Of a DNA stretch of 64,000 nt, positions 43,401 to 50,343 are shown piece by piece (the first letter of the stretch is position 1; each line of letters begins with the position of its first letter). The stretch is from Phycisphaeraceae bacterium (GTDB lineage Bacteria > Planctomycetota > Phycisphaerae > Phycisphaerales > SM1A02): contig SHAP01000008.1 in NCBI GenBank assembly GCA_004213555.1, positions 36,009 through 100,008 of the forward strand, written 5' to 3'. Below the pieces are notes generated by a model, which saw only the letters and a list, made by a program, of their open reading frames with translations, made no database searches and had not been told where the DNA came from. A program made the position numbers and the translations under genes.

Positions 43401-43875
43401 CGCGCTCGGAGAACTCGGACGACGCTTGGGATTGGTAAGCTTGGATGCCAGCAATGTTGGGGGAGGTGACAACCGCCCCATCATTTCCGAACTTCGGCTT
43501 CGACCATCTGCCGCACGTGCCGCGGTCGCAGCACATCAAGAACTGATGGCCTCCGGATCAGCCCGAGTCCTTCAAGCCGCTTGGGAGCGGTTCACTGCTG
43601 GTCGCGAGTCGATCGACCCCGCAGTCTTCCGTGTCTGGCTCTCTGAAGCCGACGAAGTCCTGGCGAGCCAAGGATGGGCCGCCCACGACCGCATGCGGGC
43701 CGCCCTGCGTCTCTCAGGACTCACGCCCAGCGAGGCTCGAGCTGCCGTACAGGCCGCAAACGCCAATTTGGGGGTCGCTGAGGTCTCAGAAGCCCTTCAG
43801 ACGATCTTGGGTGGTGTCAAAGCCGAAGCAGCAACCGCCTCAGCCAATGTCGATTCAGAAGCTCCGGCCGCCTGA
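40498..43875 (+). CDS. TpsA-type secreted filamentous protein (haemagglutinin activity domain)
   Basis: About 1125 residues with a signal peptide (MKQHLLNATLGTLLTSTLALSAAA). The TPS secretion domain follows at once: it has the hallmark VYIVNPAGVVFGADAVVD (NPxG) and the flanking LNRVLGGTPTDIQGSLLSNG. It continues into a long right-handed beta-helix of repetitive strands (for example TNHGNLQGNKVALLGQRVLN). From about residue 930 the sequence becomes helical and Ala-rich (LAAQTARAERELGMAENQAF). Such proteins are exported by the TpsB partner upstream and act as adhesins, toxins or structural fibres. The helical C-terminus is not a toxin domain I recognise. Confidence 0.88.
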   Translation: MKQHLLNATLGTLLTSTLALSAAADGPETVWGSATITIQNGQTVITASDGTVLDWQSLMVAPWETLEFNLPDGESAILNRVLGGTPTDIQGSLLSNGQVYIVNPAGVVFGADAVVDCGGLYAVAGNMSLDDWMQGIDRFELTGEVTNHGNLQGNKVALLGQRVLNHGTVQAGNGLIALVAGDEVLLWESGGRLHAKIDGELLANAAGTGQAASDLSGLAAVENTGSIQGGSVLFGAGDAFALALNNQGLVQANTAEFSAVGGGVVLGGMIEGQTIEANGPVLVLDGAISSTGGLVSLDASEFLQLASGSSVDVSNQGGAAGAFMASSTGSLVIAPDAQINASGDVGGLVDLSGDSAFFGGDIDVDGEHMDGLLMLGGGVLGADILIVEDIPNDDVNNISFDFNGSVGLDNPGLITGTNYLVANALTQFFGPIRIHTSGDIEVLAELDFSDSFVPELRLHAGQQLTVNAAININGDLVLIAGGSPSVDQGGQFGLIEINAGLNALGDILIDGVAEGNDPSNGLPYQNVIFINTSELISAGEELRFSDEARLFTDANLAGNVVFEQSIFDGNTSGLGGLFGIAVDGNLELGGDAGGIAPNQRLRSLDITGDLTLAAGKTIRVEEFIAADSLTAGADSGIQIAVLPNESGSMTLGGDLIAEGDLTLAGNFAADTENVIIGGNLTTSSSVGMSLNVNGDVMVDGNLDALSDLNINAAGQMEVVQNVNAEFADLDLTADRLRFGGSVVKAASLRLTALGGGDESPVLFLNENGVQLLIGGDFNLNSNAPAGVAGLGAFGNLSLNAENIDLGESTITALGDLTLSANGTLTVKDLNALGDLILQGSELIIELEDGRTVDMICGGDFVVDAAAVTTVGDGTFRFAPTTGIELSNAFLQSVSSDFQIGQPNGNFNASGLGAGSQRLLDASSVELPAQLLPPDEEQLAAQTARAERELGMAENQAFQDAFDISVQSNALGELGRRLGLVSLDASNVGGGDNRPIISELRLRPSAARAAVAAHQELMASGSARVLQAAWERFTAGRESIDPAVFRVWLSEADEVLASQGWAAHDRMRAALRLSGLTPSEARAAVQAANANLGVAEVSEALQTILGGVKAEAATASANVDSEAPAA

Positions 43876-43901
43876 CCAAGGCCGCTTCTTTGGGTTCCCC
43901 C

Positions 43902-43930
43902 TTGCCAAAGGGCGCGATTTTGGCGACAAT
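43902..43930 (+). promoter_or_regulatory. Candidate sigma-70 promoter for rpsT
   Basis: TTGCCA (43902-43907) and GACAAT (43925-43930) are separated by 17 bases, matching housekeeping -35/-10 spacing with five of six and four of six consensus bases. It lies in the 109-base gap between the TpsA stop and rpsT, about 55 bases upstream of the rpsT start. Confidence 0.4.
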
Positions 43931-43984
43931 ACTTGGCTCGCCTCTTTGAAAGAGGCAGTCCATTGATCACACGAGGTTATTGAA

Positions 43985-44263
43985 TTGCCTAACAACGAGT
44001 CCACCAAGAAGCGCGTCCGGCAAACCGTTCGGCGCACCGCACTGAACCGATGGCGCAAAGTGCGTCTTAAAACCCAGACCAAAGTCTTCGAGTCCTCACT
44101 CCGTGGAGATGATGTCGGCGAAGCCACAACCCAATTCCGCCGTCTGTGTCGACTCCTCGACAAGATGAGCCACACCCCCGTCTTGCACCGCAACACTGCG
44201 GCTCGCCGCAAGGCACGCATGCACGCACGGCTCAAAGCCATGCAAGAGGCCGCCGCGGCCTAA
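43985..44263 (+). CDS. rpsT: 30S ribosomal protein S20
   Basis: 92 residues, family-length and very basic. It starts MPNNESTKKRVRQTVRRTALNRWRKVRLKTQ and ends with HRNTAARRKARMHARL. It binds 16S rRNA in the body of the small subunit. The only reasonable start is a TTG: GAGG lies eight bases upstream and no in-frame ATG exists. UUG is also the start of rpsT in E. coli, where it is linked to autoregulation. Confidence 0.94.
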   Translation: MPNNESTKKRVRQTVRRTALNRWRKVRLKTQTKVFESSLRGDDVGEATTQFRRLCRLLDKMSHTPVLHRNTAARRKARMHARLKAMQEAAAA

Positions 44264-44305
44264 CTCTTCCCTCAGCGTTGCGGCTGAACCGATCAATGGA
44301 TGCCA

Positions 44306-44340
44306 ACGGGTCGCCTTCAAGGCGACCCGTTTGCGTTTCT
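44306..44340 (+). terminator. Likely terminator of rpsT
   Basis: ACGGGTCGCC and GGCGACCCGT form a perfect 10-bp stem with the 5-base loop TTCAA, followed by the T-rich GTTTGCGTTTCT. The T-run is interrupted, so termination may be partial. It starts 43 bases after the rpsT stop and before the CPBP gene. Confidence 0.65.
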
Positions 44341-44367
44341 GCAAAGACCAAGACAAGATCCATCAAC

Positions 44368-45051
44368 GTGAACGTTCCGAAGAAGCTTGAGCAATACTTC
44401 CTGGAGACCAAAATCGGAGCTCCCGCCACTCTGGCCTTGTGTGGCGTGGCCGGTGGGCACCTGCTGCTCGATCGCATCACCAACACCATCCCAACTTTGG
44501 CCCAAGACCGTCTTCAAGATTTCGTGGCGTTGCTGGGACTGACAAACGCCACCCCAGTGTTGGCTGCGTTGGTCATTGGGCTGTCCTTATTGCGGCACCA
44601 TCAACAACAGAGATCGTGGCGTTTTCCGGCATGGTTCATGATGGCCATGGGTGTGGAGGCCGCCTTGTGGACCGTGCCATTGTTTGGCTTGGGCGTCCTT
44701 ATCGGGGTCTTGATGCCGTTTTCAACGGTTGAAGTGGGCGGACTCGCGCTGGCGTTTTCTGCAGGTCTCTACGAGGAGTTGGTGTTCCGGCTGCTGCTGA
44801 TTGAGGCCGGTGCCCACGTGAGCATGACGTTTTTTGGCGCTTCCCGGACCAAAACCATGCCCTATCTCCTCGCGCTTTCTGGCGTCCTTTTCGCCTGTTA
44901 TCACGCGCCTTTGCTTGATGGGTTCGACGCCACAGGATTGCTGGTGTACACCTTTGGAGGCATTTGGCTTGGGGTGTTGTATCGATATCGAGGGCTGGCC
45001 ATCGCGGTGCTGACGCACGTCTTGTACGACATCATGGTGCTGGCGCAGTAA
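44368..45051 (+). CDS. CPBP-family intramembrane protease (CAAX prenyl protease-like)
   Basis: About 227 residues with six or so hydrophobic helices. The three CPBP/Abi motifs are present: YEELVFRLLL (EExxxR), FACYHAP (second motif with His) and LTHVLYDIM (HxxxD). These form the intramembrane catalytic site. Bacterial members have varied roles, including maturation or immunity to peptides; the substrate is unknown here. The GTG at 44368 is chosen because any earlier start would run through the rpsT terminator. Confidence 0.82.
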   Translation: MNVPKKLEQYFLETKIGAPATLALCGVAGGHLLLDRITNTIPTLAQDRLQDFVALLGLTNATPVLAALVIGLSLLRHHQQQRSWRFPAWFMMAMGVEAALWTVPLFGLGVLIGVLMPFSTVEVGGLALAFSAGLYEELVFRLLLIEAGAHVSMTFFGASRTKTMPYLLALSGVLFACYHAPLLDGFDATGLLVYTFGGIWLGVLYRYRGLAIAVLTHVLYDIMVLAQ

Positions 45052-45465
45052 TCAAGAAGAACGTGCCTGCTCCACCAAGCTTCGACGCATCCTGATTCGA
45101 CGGCCGGCGTCCAGGTGCTCCACCTGATGCATGAAAGCACGGATCAGGAGCAGCCCCCGACCTGAAGATCGTTCCAGTCCATCGGGAGACCTTGGATCAG
45201 GGATGGAACCAGGATCGAATCCTTCGCCGGTATCGGCAACCTCTAAGATCAAATCTTCACCATGGCAGGAGTACCCGATGGAGATGGGTCGATCAGGGTC
45301 TCCACCATGCCCATGCTTATGGGCGTTGGTTACCGCTTCTTCCAAGGCCAGGCGAATGGCAAAGACAAGTTCTTGGCTCAGGTCTTTCAGACCATCTCCA
45401 TCCAGTACAAAAGCACGAGTGGATTGAACCACCTCTGCCAATGGGCCGGTAAAGGATCGCACCAC
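45052..45465 (-). CDS. RsbW-like anti-sigma/serine kinase (GHKL ATPase)
   Basis: About 137 residues. The GHKL signature is visible: N-box ALEEAVTNAHKHG, G1 box VADTGEGFDPG and a G2-like GRGLLLIRAF. RsbW-type kinases phosphorylate a STAS partner and release or capture a sigma factor. The upstream STAS gene, 11 bases away on the same strand, is the obvious partner. GTG 45465 is preferred; a TTG at 45489 would overlap the STAS gene. No sigma factor gene lies next to the pair. Confidence 0.85.
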   Translation of the reverse strand: MVRSFTGPLAEVVQSTRAFVLDGDGLKDLSQELVFAIRLALEEAVTNAHKHGHGGDPDRPISIGYSCHGEDLILEVADTGEGFDPGSIPDPRSPDGLERSSGRGLLLIRAFMHQVEHLDAGRRIRMRRSLVEQARSS

Positions 45466-45476
45466 CTGCTGACCGC

Positions 45477-45857
45477 TTAAGCCTGGCAAAGGTCGATCGC
45501 CGCAGAGCGGTCAGCTGCAAAAGCAAACACTGGGCGCAAGCAAGCAATATCGAAGACCTCATCAATGGCAGGGCTGAGACCGGCAAGGATCAAAGTCCCT
45601 TCTCGACCCTGAACCTCACGACGGATGGTCAACAAAGCGCCAAGAGCCGCTGAAGTCAAATGGACCACGCCTTCAAAATCGACAATCAATTTGGGACGGT
45701 GCACGGTGACCGCGGCATTCAATGCTGTGCTCTCCAAAGCCCGCACCAGAGATTCATCAAGCAATGAGCCGGTTTGAAAACCAACAATACTGATGTCGCC
45801 GAAGGTCGTGGACTCGATGGCTTGATCCAAATTTTGATCAAAAGGGTGAGATGTCAT
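45477..45857 (-). CDS. STAS-domain anti-sigma-factor antagonist
   Basis: About 126 residues with a STAS fold (FGDISIVGFQTGSLLDESLVRAL to LIVDFEGVVHLTSAALGALL). The phosphoacceptor region reads LTSAALGAL: a Ser sits where SpoIIAA-type antagonists are phosphorylated, but the preceding Asp is Thr. It probably partners the RsbW-like kinase downstream. An upstream ATG at 45893 lies directly in the T-tract of a terminator-like hairpin and lacks a ribosome binding site, so the inner ATG 45857, preceded by GAAGGA, is preferred. Confidence 0.78.
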   Translation of the reverse strand: MTSHPFDQNLDQAIESTTFGDISIVGFQTGSLLDESLVRALESTALNAAVTVHRPKLIVDFEGVVHLTSAALGALLTIRREVQGREGTLILAGLSPAIDEVFDIACLRPVFAFAADRSAAIDLCQA

Positions 45858-45894
45858 GAATCCTTCATCGACCAAATCAAGGATCTGTTTCATG

Positions 45895-45962
45895 AAAAAG
45901 CTCGCTGTGGCCAGCGGTTGTTCCTCCCAACAGGTGAGGAGGCAACCGGTGGCCCCAGCGAG
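45895..45962 (-). terminator. Long terminator hairpin between the secretin and STAS genes
   Basis: Arms of about 23 pairs (CTCGCTG with CAGCGAG, GGCCA with TGGCC, CGGTTG with CAACCG, CCTCC with GGAGG) fold over 45901-45962 with small bulges. On the minus strand the hairpin is followed by CTTTTTC (T-run at 45895-45899). It begins 24 bases after the secretin stop. It should end the secretin transcript and isolate the STAS/RsbW pair. Confidence 0.7.
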
Positions 45963-45985
45963 CAGGGGTCGTGTAAAAATCTGCT

Positions 45986-48964
45986 TTAGCGAATCGTAGA
46001 GCCGTAACCAAGGGTCTCAGAGAGACCAGGGAAGAGAACATCCTCAGTCTCTTCTTGGATGATGATCTCAGGCCGCATCAGGAAAAGCACCGTCTTTTCG
46101 CTCTTGGATTGCTTGCGATTGGTGAAGAACCGGTTGACCCAAGGGATCTTGGAAAGCATTGGAACGCCAACCTCGGTTTCAAATTCATCGACCTGACGCT
46201 GGCCACCAAGCATGACGGTGCCTTTGTCGGGCACAGAAACCGTGGTTCGGATTTGGTTCACCGCGATAATCGGCAGTTCGATTTCACCGGCAAAGTTGCC
46301 AACACCGCCGCCAGCACCACCGGCACCGCCGCCGCCGCCGCCGCCACCGCCGGGACCGCCAAAGCCACCGCCGCCACCACCAGCTGCACCGGTGAAGGCC
46401 GTCTTCTTGAGTTCCACAAGCTCGGACGAATCGAACCAGCTGGTGAGCTGGACATAGCGACGGTCGGCTGAGACCACCGCCGAGACATCAAGGGTGATGC
46501 CTGAAGAAACCCGACCGATGATGGGCTGGAACGCACCGGTCGCGGTACCCGTAATGGGTACCAAGCCAGAGACAAAGGCTTCTTGGCGTTGCAGAGCCAT
46601 CCAAGCTCGCTGGCCGTTGAAGAAGGTCAAGCGAGGTGCGGTCAGCACCACGGAACGGTCGTCCGCCTGGGTGGCTTCAACCAAAAGATCGACTTGCACG
46701 TCATCGAGGAATTGAATGCCGGAAGAGAAGGCTGGGGCCTGATTGCCGAGCGCTGAAGCGAAGGCCGTGTCGGAACCAACCGAATCAAGGATGTCAAAGG
46801 AGTTCTGGAGGACACCAAACGGTGCAAAACCCTCGGTTGCCCGAATCGGTGCATATCCACCAGAGAAGACATAGGGGATCTCGTCGGGTCCGAAGAAGGG
46901 GAGCTCATCAGGGTCAACGATCAAACCGCCCCAAGGAATCGCGTTGTAGTAGCCATTGCCGCCACCTTGGCCGCCGCCACCAGCACCACCACCGCCTTGA
47001 CCGCCTTGGCCACCCTGTTGTTGGCCAGGGATCGGCACCTGATCGAAGCCGCCGTAGAGCAGCGGATCGCGGAGCGTGCCATCTTCACCAAAGAAGTCAG
47101 ACAAGTGACCCAGGGGGTTCATGGCCAACTGCTGCTGACGAAGGTTGTCGTTGGTGTTGAAATACATGTCCAAGTCGATGCCAATGCGCTCAAACCAGTC
47201 GGTCGAGACATTCAACACTCGGGCTTCCATGTTGATTTGGATGGCCCGAATGTCGCGGAGCATGTCCAGAAGATCACCAATTTGCTTGTGCCATTTTGGC
47301 GCGGTGTAAATGACGAGGTTGTCGCCACCAGCTGTTTCTTCTGCATTCAGAGGCGGGAAGATTTTGATGGTGCTCTTGGAGTTCCGGTTGTAGACGATGG
47401 CATCGCCACCCCAGTCGGCCGGGACGTTCTCATAAATCAATTCCAAAATGGCGTTGACCAACTCACCACGTGGGATGGCATCGCCGTCGTCGTCGGCGTC
47501 TCCAAAGAGGCTGCCGCCACCGCCGCCGCCGAAGCCGCCACCGCCGCCGCCACCGCCGCCGCCCTGACCACCTTGTTGTCCACCCTGACTGAGGGCAGCG
47601 CCAAGGTCGAGGCGAGGGCCGTCATCGAAGTAGGGCACGGGGAAAGTGAGGTCACGGATGTCGTAAACCAACGGCTGATAATCGCGGTCAAGAGCGCTGC
47701 GGCTGGTCACGGTCAACAAGCCATTGCGAATCGCATAATCAGCACCGTCTTCGGTGGGGTCAGCCCCATCGTTGACCTGCTCAAAGATGATGCGGAAGGC
47801 ATCTTCGACCTTGACCGAGGGCACGTTAATTGAGACTTCGGTGTCTTCCGTCACGCCCAATTCATCAAGGGCGGTCCAATCTTGGTGGATGTTCAAACCT
47901 GTGGCATTTTCAATCCAAGACAGGACGTCGCTGAACGGCGCATCGGTGAATTCCAAAGGAATTTCCGACTGCATGCTGCGGTAAATGGATTTTTCTTTCG
48001 CAGAGGGGGCGTAGCCGGTCTCGTCGTATCGACGCTGGCTGAGCTCCTCCCAATCTTCGGGGTACTGAAGCACTTCGTTGATGCCACGCATGCCGGGGCC
48101 ATCGATGTTGGGCACCGGCATCATGAACCGCCCTTGCACCTCAAGCGTTTGCTCGGTGTAGGTGTACTCCTGAAGACGCTTTTGCTCCATGTAGTCCACG
48201 TAGATCTTGGACGTGCGGATGAGGTCCCGCATGGCCAAACCTGCAGGGTGAGACGGATCCAAGAACAGAATTTCGTCAACAACCTTCAAAGCTTCGGCGT
48301 ACTTCTGCTCTTCTTGGAGCTGACGAACACGCAGGATTTTTTCATTGATGCTGCGTTCAATGCGGCCAGACTCGGCCGTATCGGCGGCCGACTTTTCGTC
48401 ACGGGCATTGCGGATGGCCAGCTCTTGTTCAACCTGCTGCTGCAAGGCTCGCGCCTCGTCAATTTGCAACAGCAACGCTTCGGCAGACTCATACAAGCCT
48501 GTGAATTCAGATGTGGTGAACAGGTTTCGGGCCCGGGAGAGTTTGACTCGACCGGTCAGCACCACGTTCGTCGCACCGGAATAGTCTTCTCGTTCGAGAA
48601 GCTCGCCACCCCGCTGCATGGAAGCCTCGAATTCGACCCTTGCTTGTTTCAACAGCACAGAGCGCTCGTTCACGACGGCATCAATGGTGGAGCCCCGGTC
48701 CAACATCGAAGCCGCTTCGTCGCGAATCATTGAAGCATCTTCGTTGCCTGGGTCTTCCGCCAGAACTTCTTCGGCTGCGGCAATGGCCATTTCCCAACGG
48801 CCTTTGGCAAGGTGGTCGCGAGCGGATGCCAAGGCTGGGTTTTCCTCTGCTTCCACAACTTCTGCGACCGGTGCTTCGGGCACGGGTGCATTTTGTGCAA
48901 ACACTGGAGAGACAAGGCAGGCCGCAAAAGTGGCGACACCGATGAACTGAGGTTCGAGCTTCAC
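45986..48964 (-). CDS. Secretin-family outer-membrane channel (GspD/PilQ-like) with TPR-like N-terminus
   Basis: 992 residues with a signal peptide (KLEPQFIGVATFAACLVSPVFA). The N-terminus is helical, TPR-like (ALASARDHLAKGRWEMAIAAAEEVL...YAEALKVVDEILFLDPSHP). Short N0/N1-type domains follow. The C-terminal secretin domain includes VPDKGTVMLGGQRQVDEFETEVGVPMLSKIPWVNRFF and VLFLMRPEIII. Three long glycine-rich tracts (around 470, 650 and 870) interrupt the N and secretin parts. Secretins form the outer-membrane pore of type II, type IV pilus or related systems; none of those genes is adjacent. The start is GTG with GAGGAG about seven bases upstream. Confidence 0.88.
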   Translation of the reverse strand: MKLEPQFIGVATFAACLVSPVFAQNAPVPEAPVAEVVEAEENPALASARDHLAKGRWEMAIAAAEEVLAEDPGNEDASMIRDEAASMLDRGSTIDAVVNERSVLLKQARVEFEASMQRGGELLEREDYSGATNVVLTGRVKLSRARNLFTTSEFTGLYESAEALLLQIDEARALQQQVEQELAIRNARDEKSAADTAESGRIERSINEKILRVRQLQEEQKYAEALKVVDEILFLDPSHPAGLAMRDLIRTSKIYVDYMEQKRLQEYTYTEQTLEVQGRFMMPVPNIDGPGMRGINEVLQYPEDWEELSQRRYDETGYAPSAKEKSIYRSMQSEIPLEFTDAPFSDVLSWIENATGLNIHQDWTALDELGVTEDTEVSINVPSVKVEDAFRIIFEQVNDGADPTEDGADYAIRNGLLTVTSRSALDRDYQPLVYDIRDLTFPVPYFDDGPRLDLGAALSQGGQQGGQGGGGGGGGGGFGGGGGGSLFGDADDDGDAIPRGELVNAILELIYENVPADWGGDAIVYNRNSKSTIKIFPPLNAEETAGGDNLVIYTAPKWHKQIGDLLDMLRDIRAIQINMEARVLNVSTDWFERIGIDLDMYFNTNDNLRQQQLAMNPLGHLSDFFGEDGTLRDPLLYGGFDQVPIPGQQQGGQGGQGGGGAGGGGQGGGNGYYNAIPWGGLIVDPDELPFFGPDEIPYVFSGGYAPIRATEGFAPFGVLQNSFDILDSVGSDTAFASALGNQAPAFSSGIQFLDDVQVDLLVEATQADDRSVVLTAPRLTFFNGQRAWMALQRQEAFVSGLVPITGTATGAFQPIIGRVSSGITLDVSAVVSADRRYVQLTSWFDSSELVELKKTAFTGAAGGGGGGFGGPGGGGGGGGGAGGAGGGVGNFAGEIELPIIAVNQIRTTVSVPDKGTVMLGGQRQVDEFETEVGVPMLSKIPWVNRFFTNRKQSKSEKTVLFLMRPEIIIQEETEDVLFPGLSETLGYGSTIR

Positions 48965-48977
48965 TGTTGGCTCCTCA

Positions 48978-48994
48978 GGCCGCCTCCGGCGGCC
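48978..48994. other. GC-rich hairpin directly upstream of the secretin ribosome binding site
   Basis: GGCCGCC and GGCGGCC pair perfectly (7 bp) with a 3-base loop. The hairpin ends one base from the GAGGAG (48971-48976) of the secretin gene. A second hairpin (49012-49029, loop TTTC) lies just upstream. Both would be in the mRNA leader and could affect ribosome access. Confidence 0.4.
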
Positions 48995-49011
48995 ATTACA
49001 AATATTCCTCC

Positions 49012-49029
49012 ACCGACCTTTCGGCCGGT
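49012..49029. other. Second leader hairpin of the secretin gene
   Basis: ACCGACC and GGCCGGT form a 7-bp stem, one pair being a G-U in RNA on the minus strand, with a 4-base loop that reads GAAA on that strand. It sits between carA and the secretin gene. It may be leader structure or part of the carA 3' end. Confidence 0.3.
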
Positions 49030-49139
49030 CCCCGACAATCTGTCAGAGAGGCGAACCTTACCTTCTCGAATACCCCTGCTGCAACACGCAACGCGGATTC
49101 GCGGTGGTTCTTTTGTGAGATGAATCCCCTTGCCGAACA

Positions 49140-50300
49140 TCAGCCACGAACATCAGCCATCTGGGCGACAAAGTCGTCGAACAAATACGCTGAGTCGTGG
49201 GGCCCAGGTGAGGCTTCTGGGTGGTACTGGACCGCAAAAATAGGCTGAGAATCGTGCCGAAATCCAGCCACCGTGCCGTCGTTGACGTGCCGGTGGGTGA
49301 TGGAGCATCCGGCCGCCTCCAATGAAGCCGCCTCGACGCAAAAACCATGATTTTGACTCGTAATCTCGATTCGATCCCGACCTGCGGCATGCACGGGCTG
49401 GTTGGCCCCCCTGTGGCCGAACTTCATTTTGGTCGTTTGGGCCCCCAGAGCAAGGCTTAACAGCTGGTGGCCCAAGCAGATACCAAAGGTTGGGACCTCC
49501 CCAGCCACCTCCCGAAGGGTATCAATGGCCTGATCCACCGCCGCTGGGTCGCCCGGACCATTGCTGACAAACAGGCCCTCCGGCTCCAAGGCACGGATTT
49601 CAGAAGGGGAGCTGTTGGCCGGCAGGGCGTGGACCTCACAGCCCCGGTCGACCAGATGCTTGTAAATGGTTCGCTTGGCCCCACAATCCAAGGCCACCAC
49701 GCGGTAGGGATGGTCTTTGGCCCGGACACGATCCTTGGGCATGTCGCGGGCACCGTCCCACCAACCCCCCAAATCTTCGCTGGGGCGGTGAGGGGCCTCT
49801 GGGCCCGCAGACTCGGCCAAATTGGCCCCGGACATGTCTGGAGCCGCTCGAGCTGCCGCGAGCAGCGATTCCGGGGTCTGGGCTGGATCGTTGGAGATGG
49901 CGCCTCGCATGGCACCTGATTCCCGAAGCCGACGGACCAACGCCCGGGTGTCCAAGCCTTCCATCGCGGGGATACCGGACTGGGCCAGCCAAGTTGGGAG
50001 TTCGGTCTTGGCCCGGCAATTGGAGACCAAAGGGGTGGCTTCACGCACCACAAAGCCAGCCACTTGGGGATGGGCGCTTTCGCCGTCTTCCGTTGTGATT
50101 CCAGTGTTGCCAATCTGGGTGGCGGTAAGGACCAGGATTTGGCCCTGGTAGGAAGGGTCGGTCAGCGCTTCCTCGTATCCCGTCATGGCCGTGCAAAAGA
50201 CCACTTCACCGGTTTTGGTCGTTGTATCGCCGAATCCCCTCCCTCTCCAAACGGATCCGTCTTCAAGGACAAGCAACGCTGGGGTCGACTCGGTGTTCAT
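49140..50300 (-). CDS. carA: Carbamoyl-phosphate synthase small subunit
   Basis: About 386 residues, usual length. The N-terminal domain starts LLVLEDGSVWRGRGFG and contains EVVFCTAMTGYEEALTDPSY. The class I glutamine amidotransferase domain has the nucleophile region FGICLGHQLLSLALGA and the His/Glu pair in QYHPEASPGP. It supplies ammonia from glutamine to CarB for arginine and pyrimidine synthesis. carB is not in the window. ATG 50300 is chosen because the conserved domain starts eight residues later; priA is divergent with 43 bases between. Confidence 0.95.
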   Translation of the reverse strand: MNTESTPALLVLEDGSVWRGRGFGDTTTKTGEVVFCTAMTGYEEALTDPSYQGQILVLTATQIGNTGITTEDGESAHPQVAGFVVREATPLVSNCRAKTELPTWLAQSGIPAMEGLDTRALVRRLRESGAMRGAISNDPAQTPESLLAAARAAPDMSGANLAESAGPEAPHRPSEDLGGWWDGARDMPKDRVRAKDHPYRVVALDCGAKRTIYKHLVDRGCEVHALPANSSPSEIRALEPEGLFVSNGPGDPAAVDQAIDTLREVAGEVPTFGICLGHQLLSLALGAQTTKMKFGHRGANQPVHAAGRDRIEITSQNHGFCVEAASLEAAGCSITHRHVNDGTVAGFRHDSQPIFAVQYHPEASPGPHDSAYLFDDFVAQMADVRG

Positions 50301-50343
50301 CAAAAGCGGATTGTAGAAAGACTTGCCGTTGTAGGCTTCGGTT

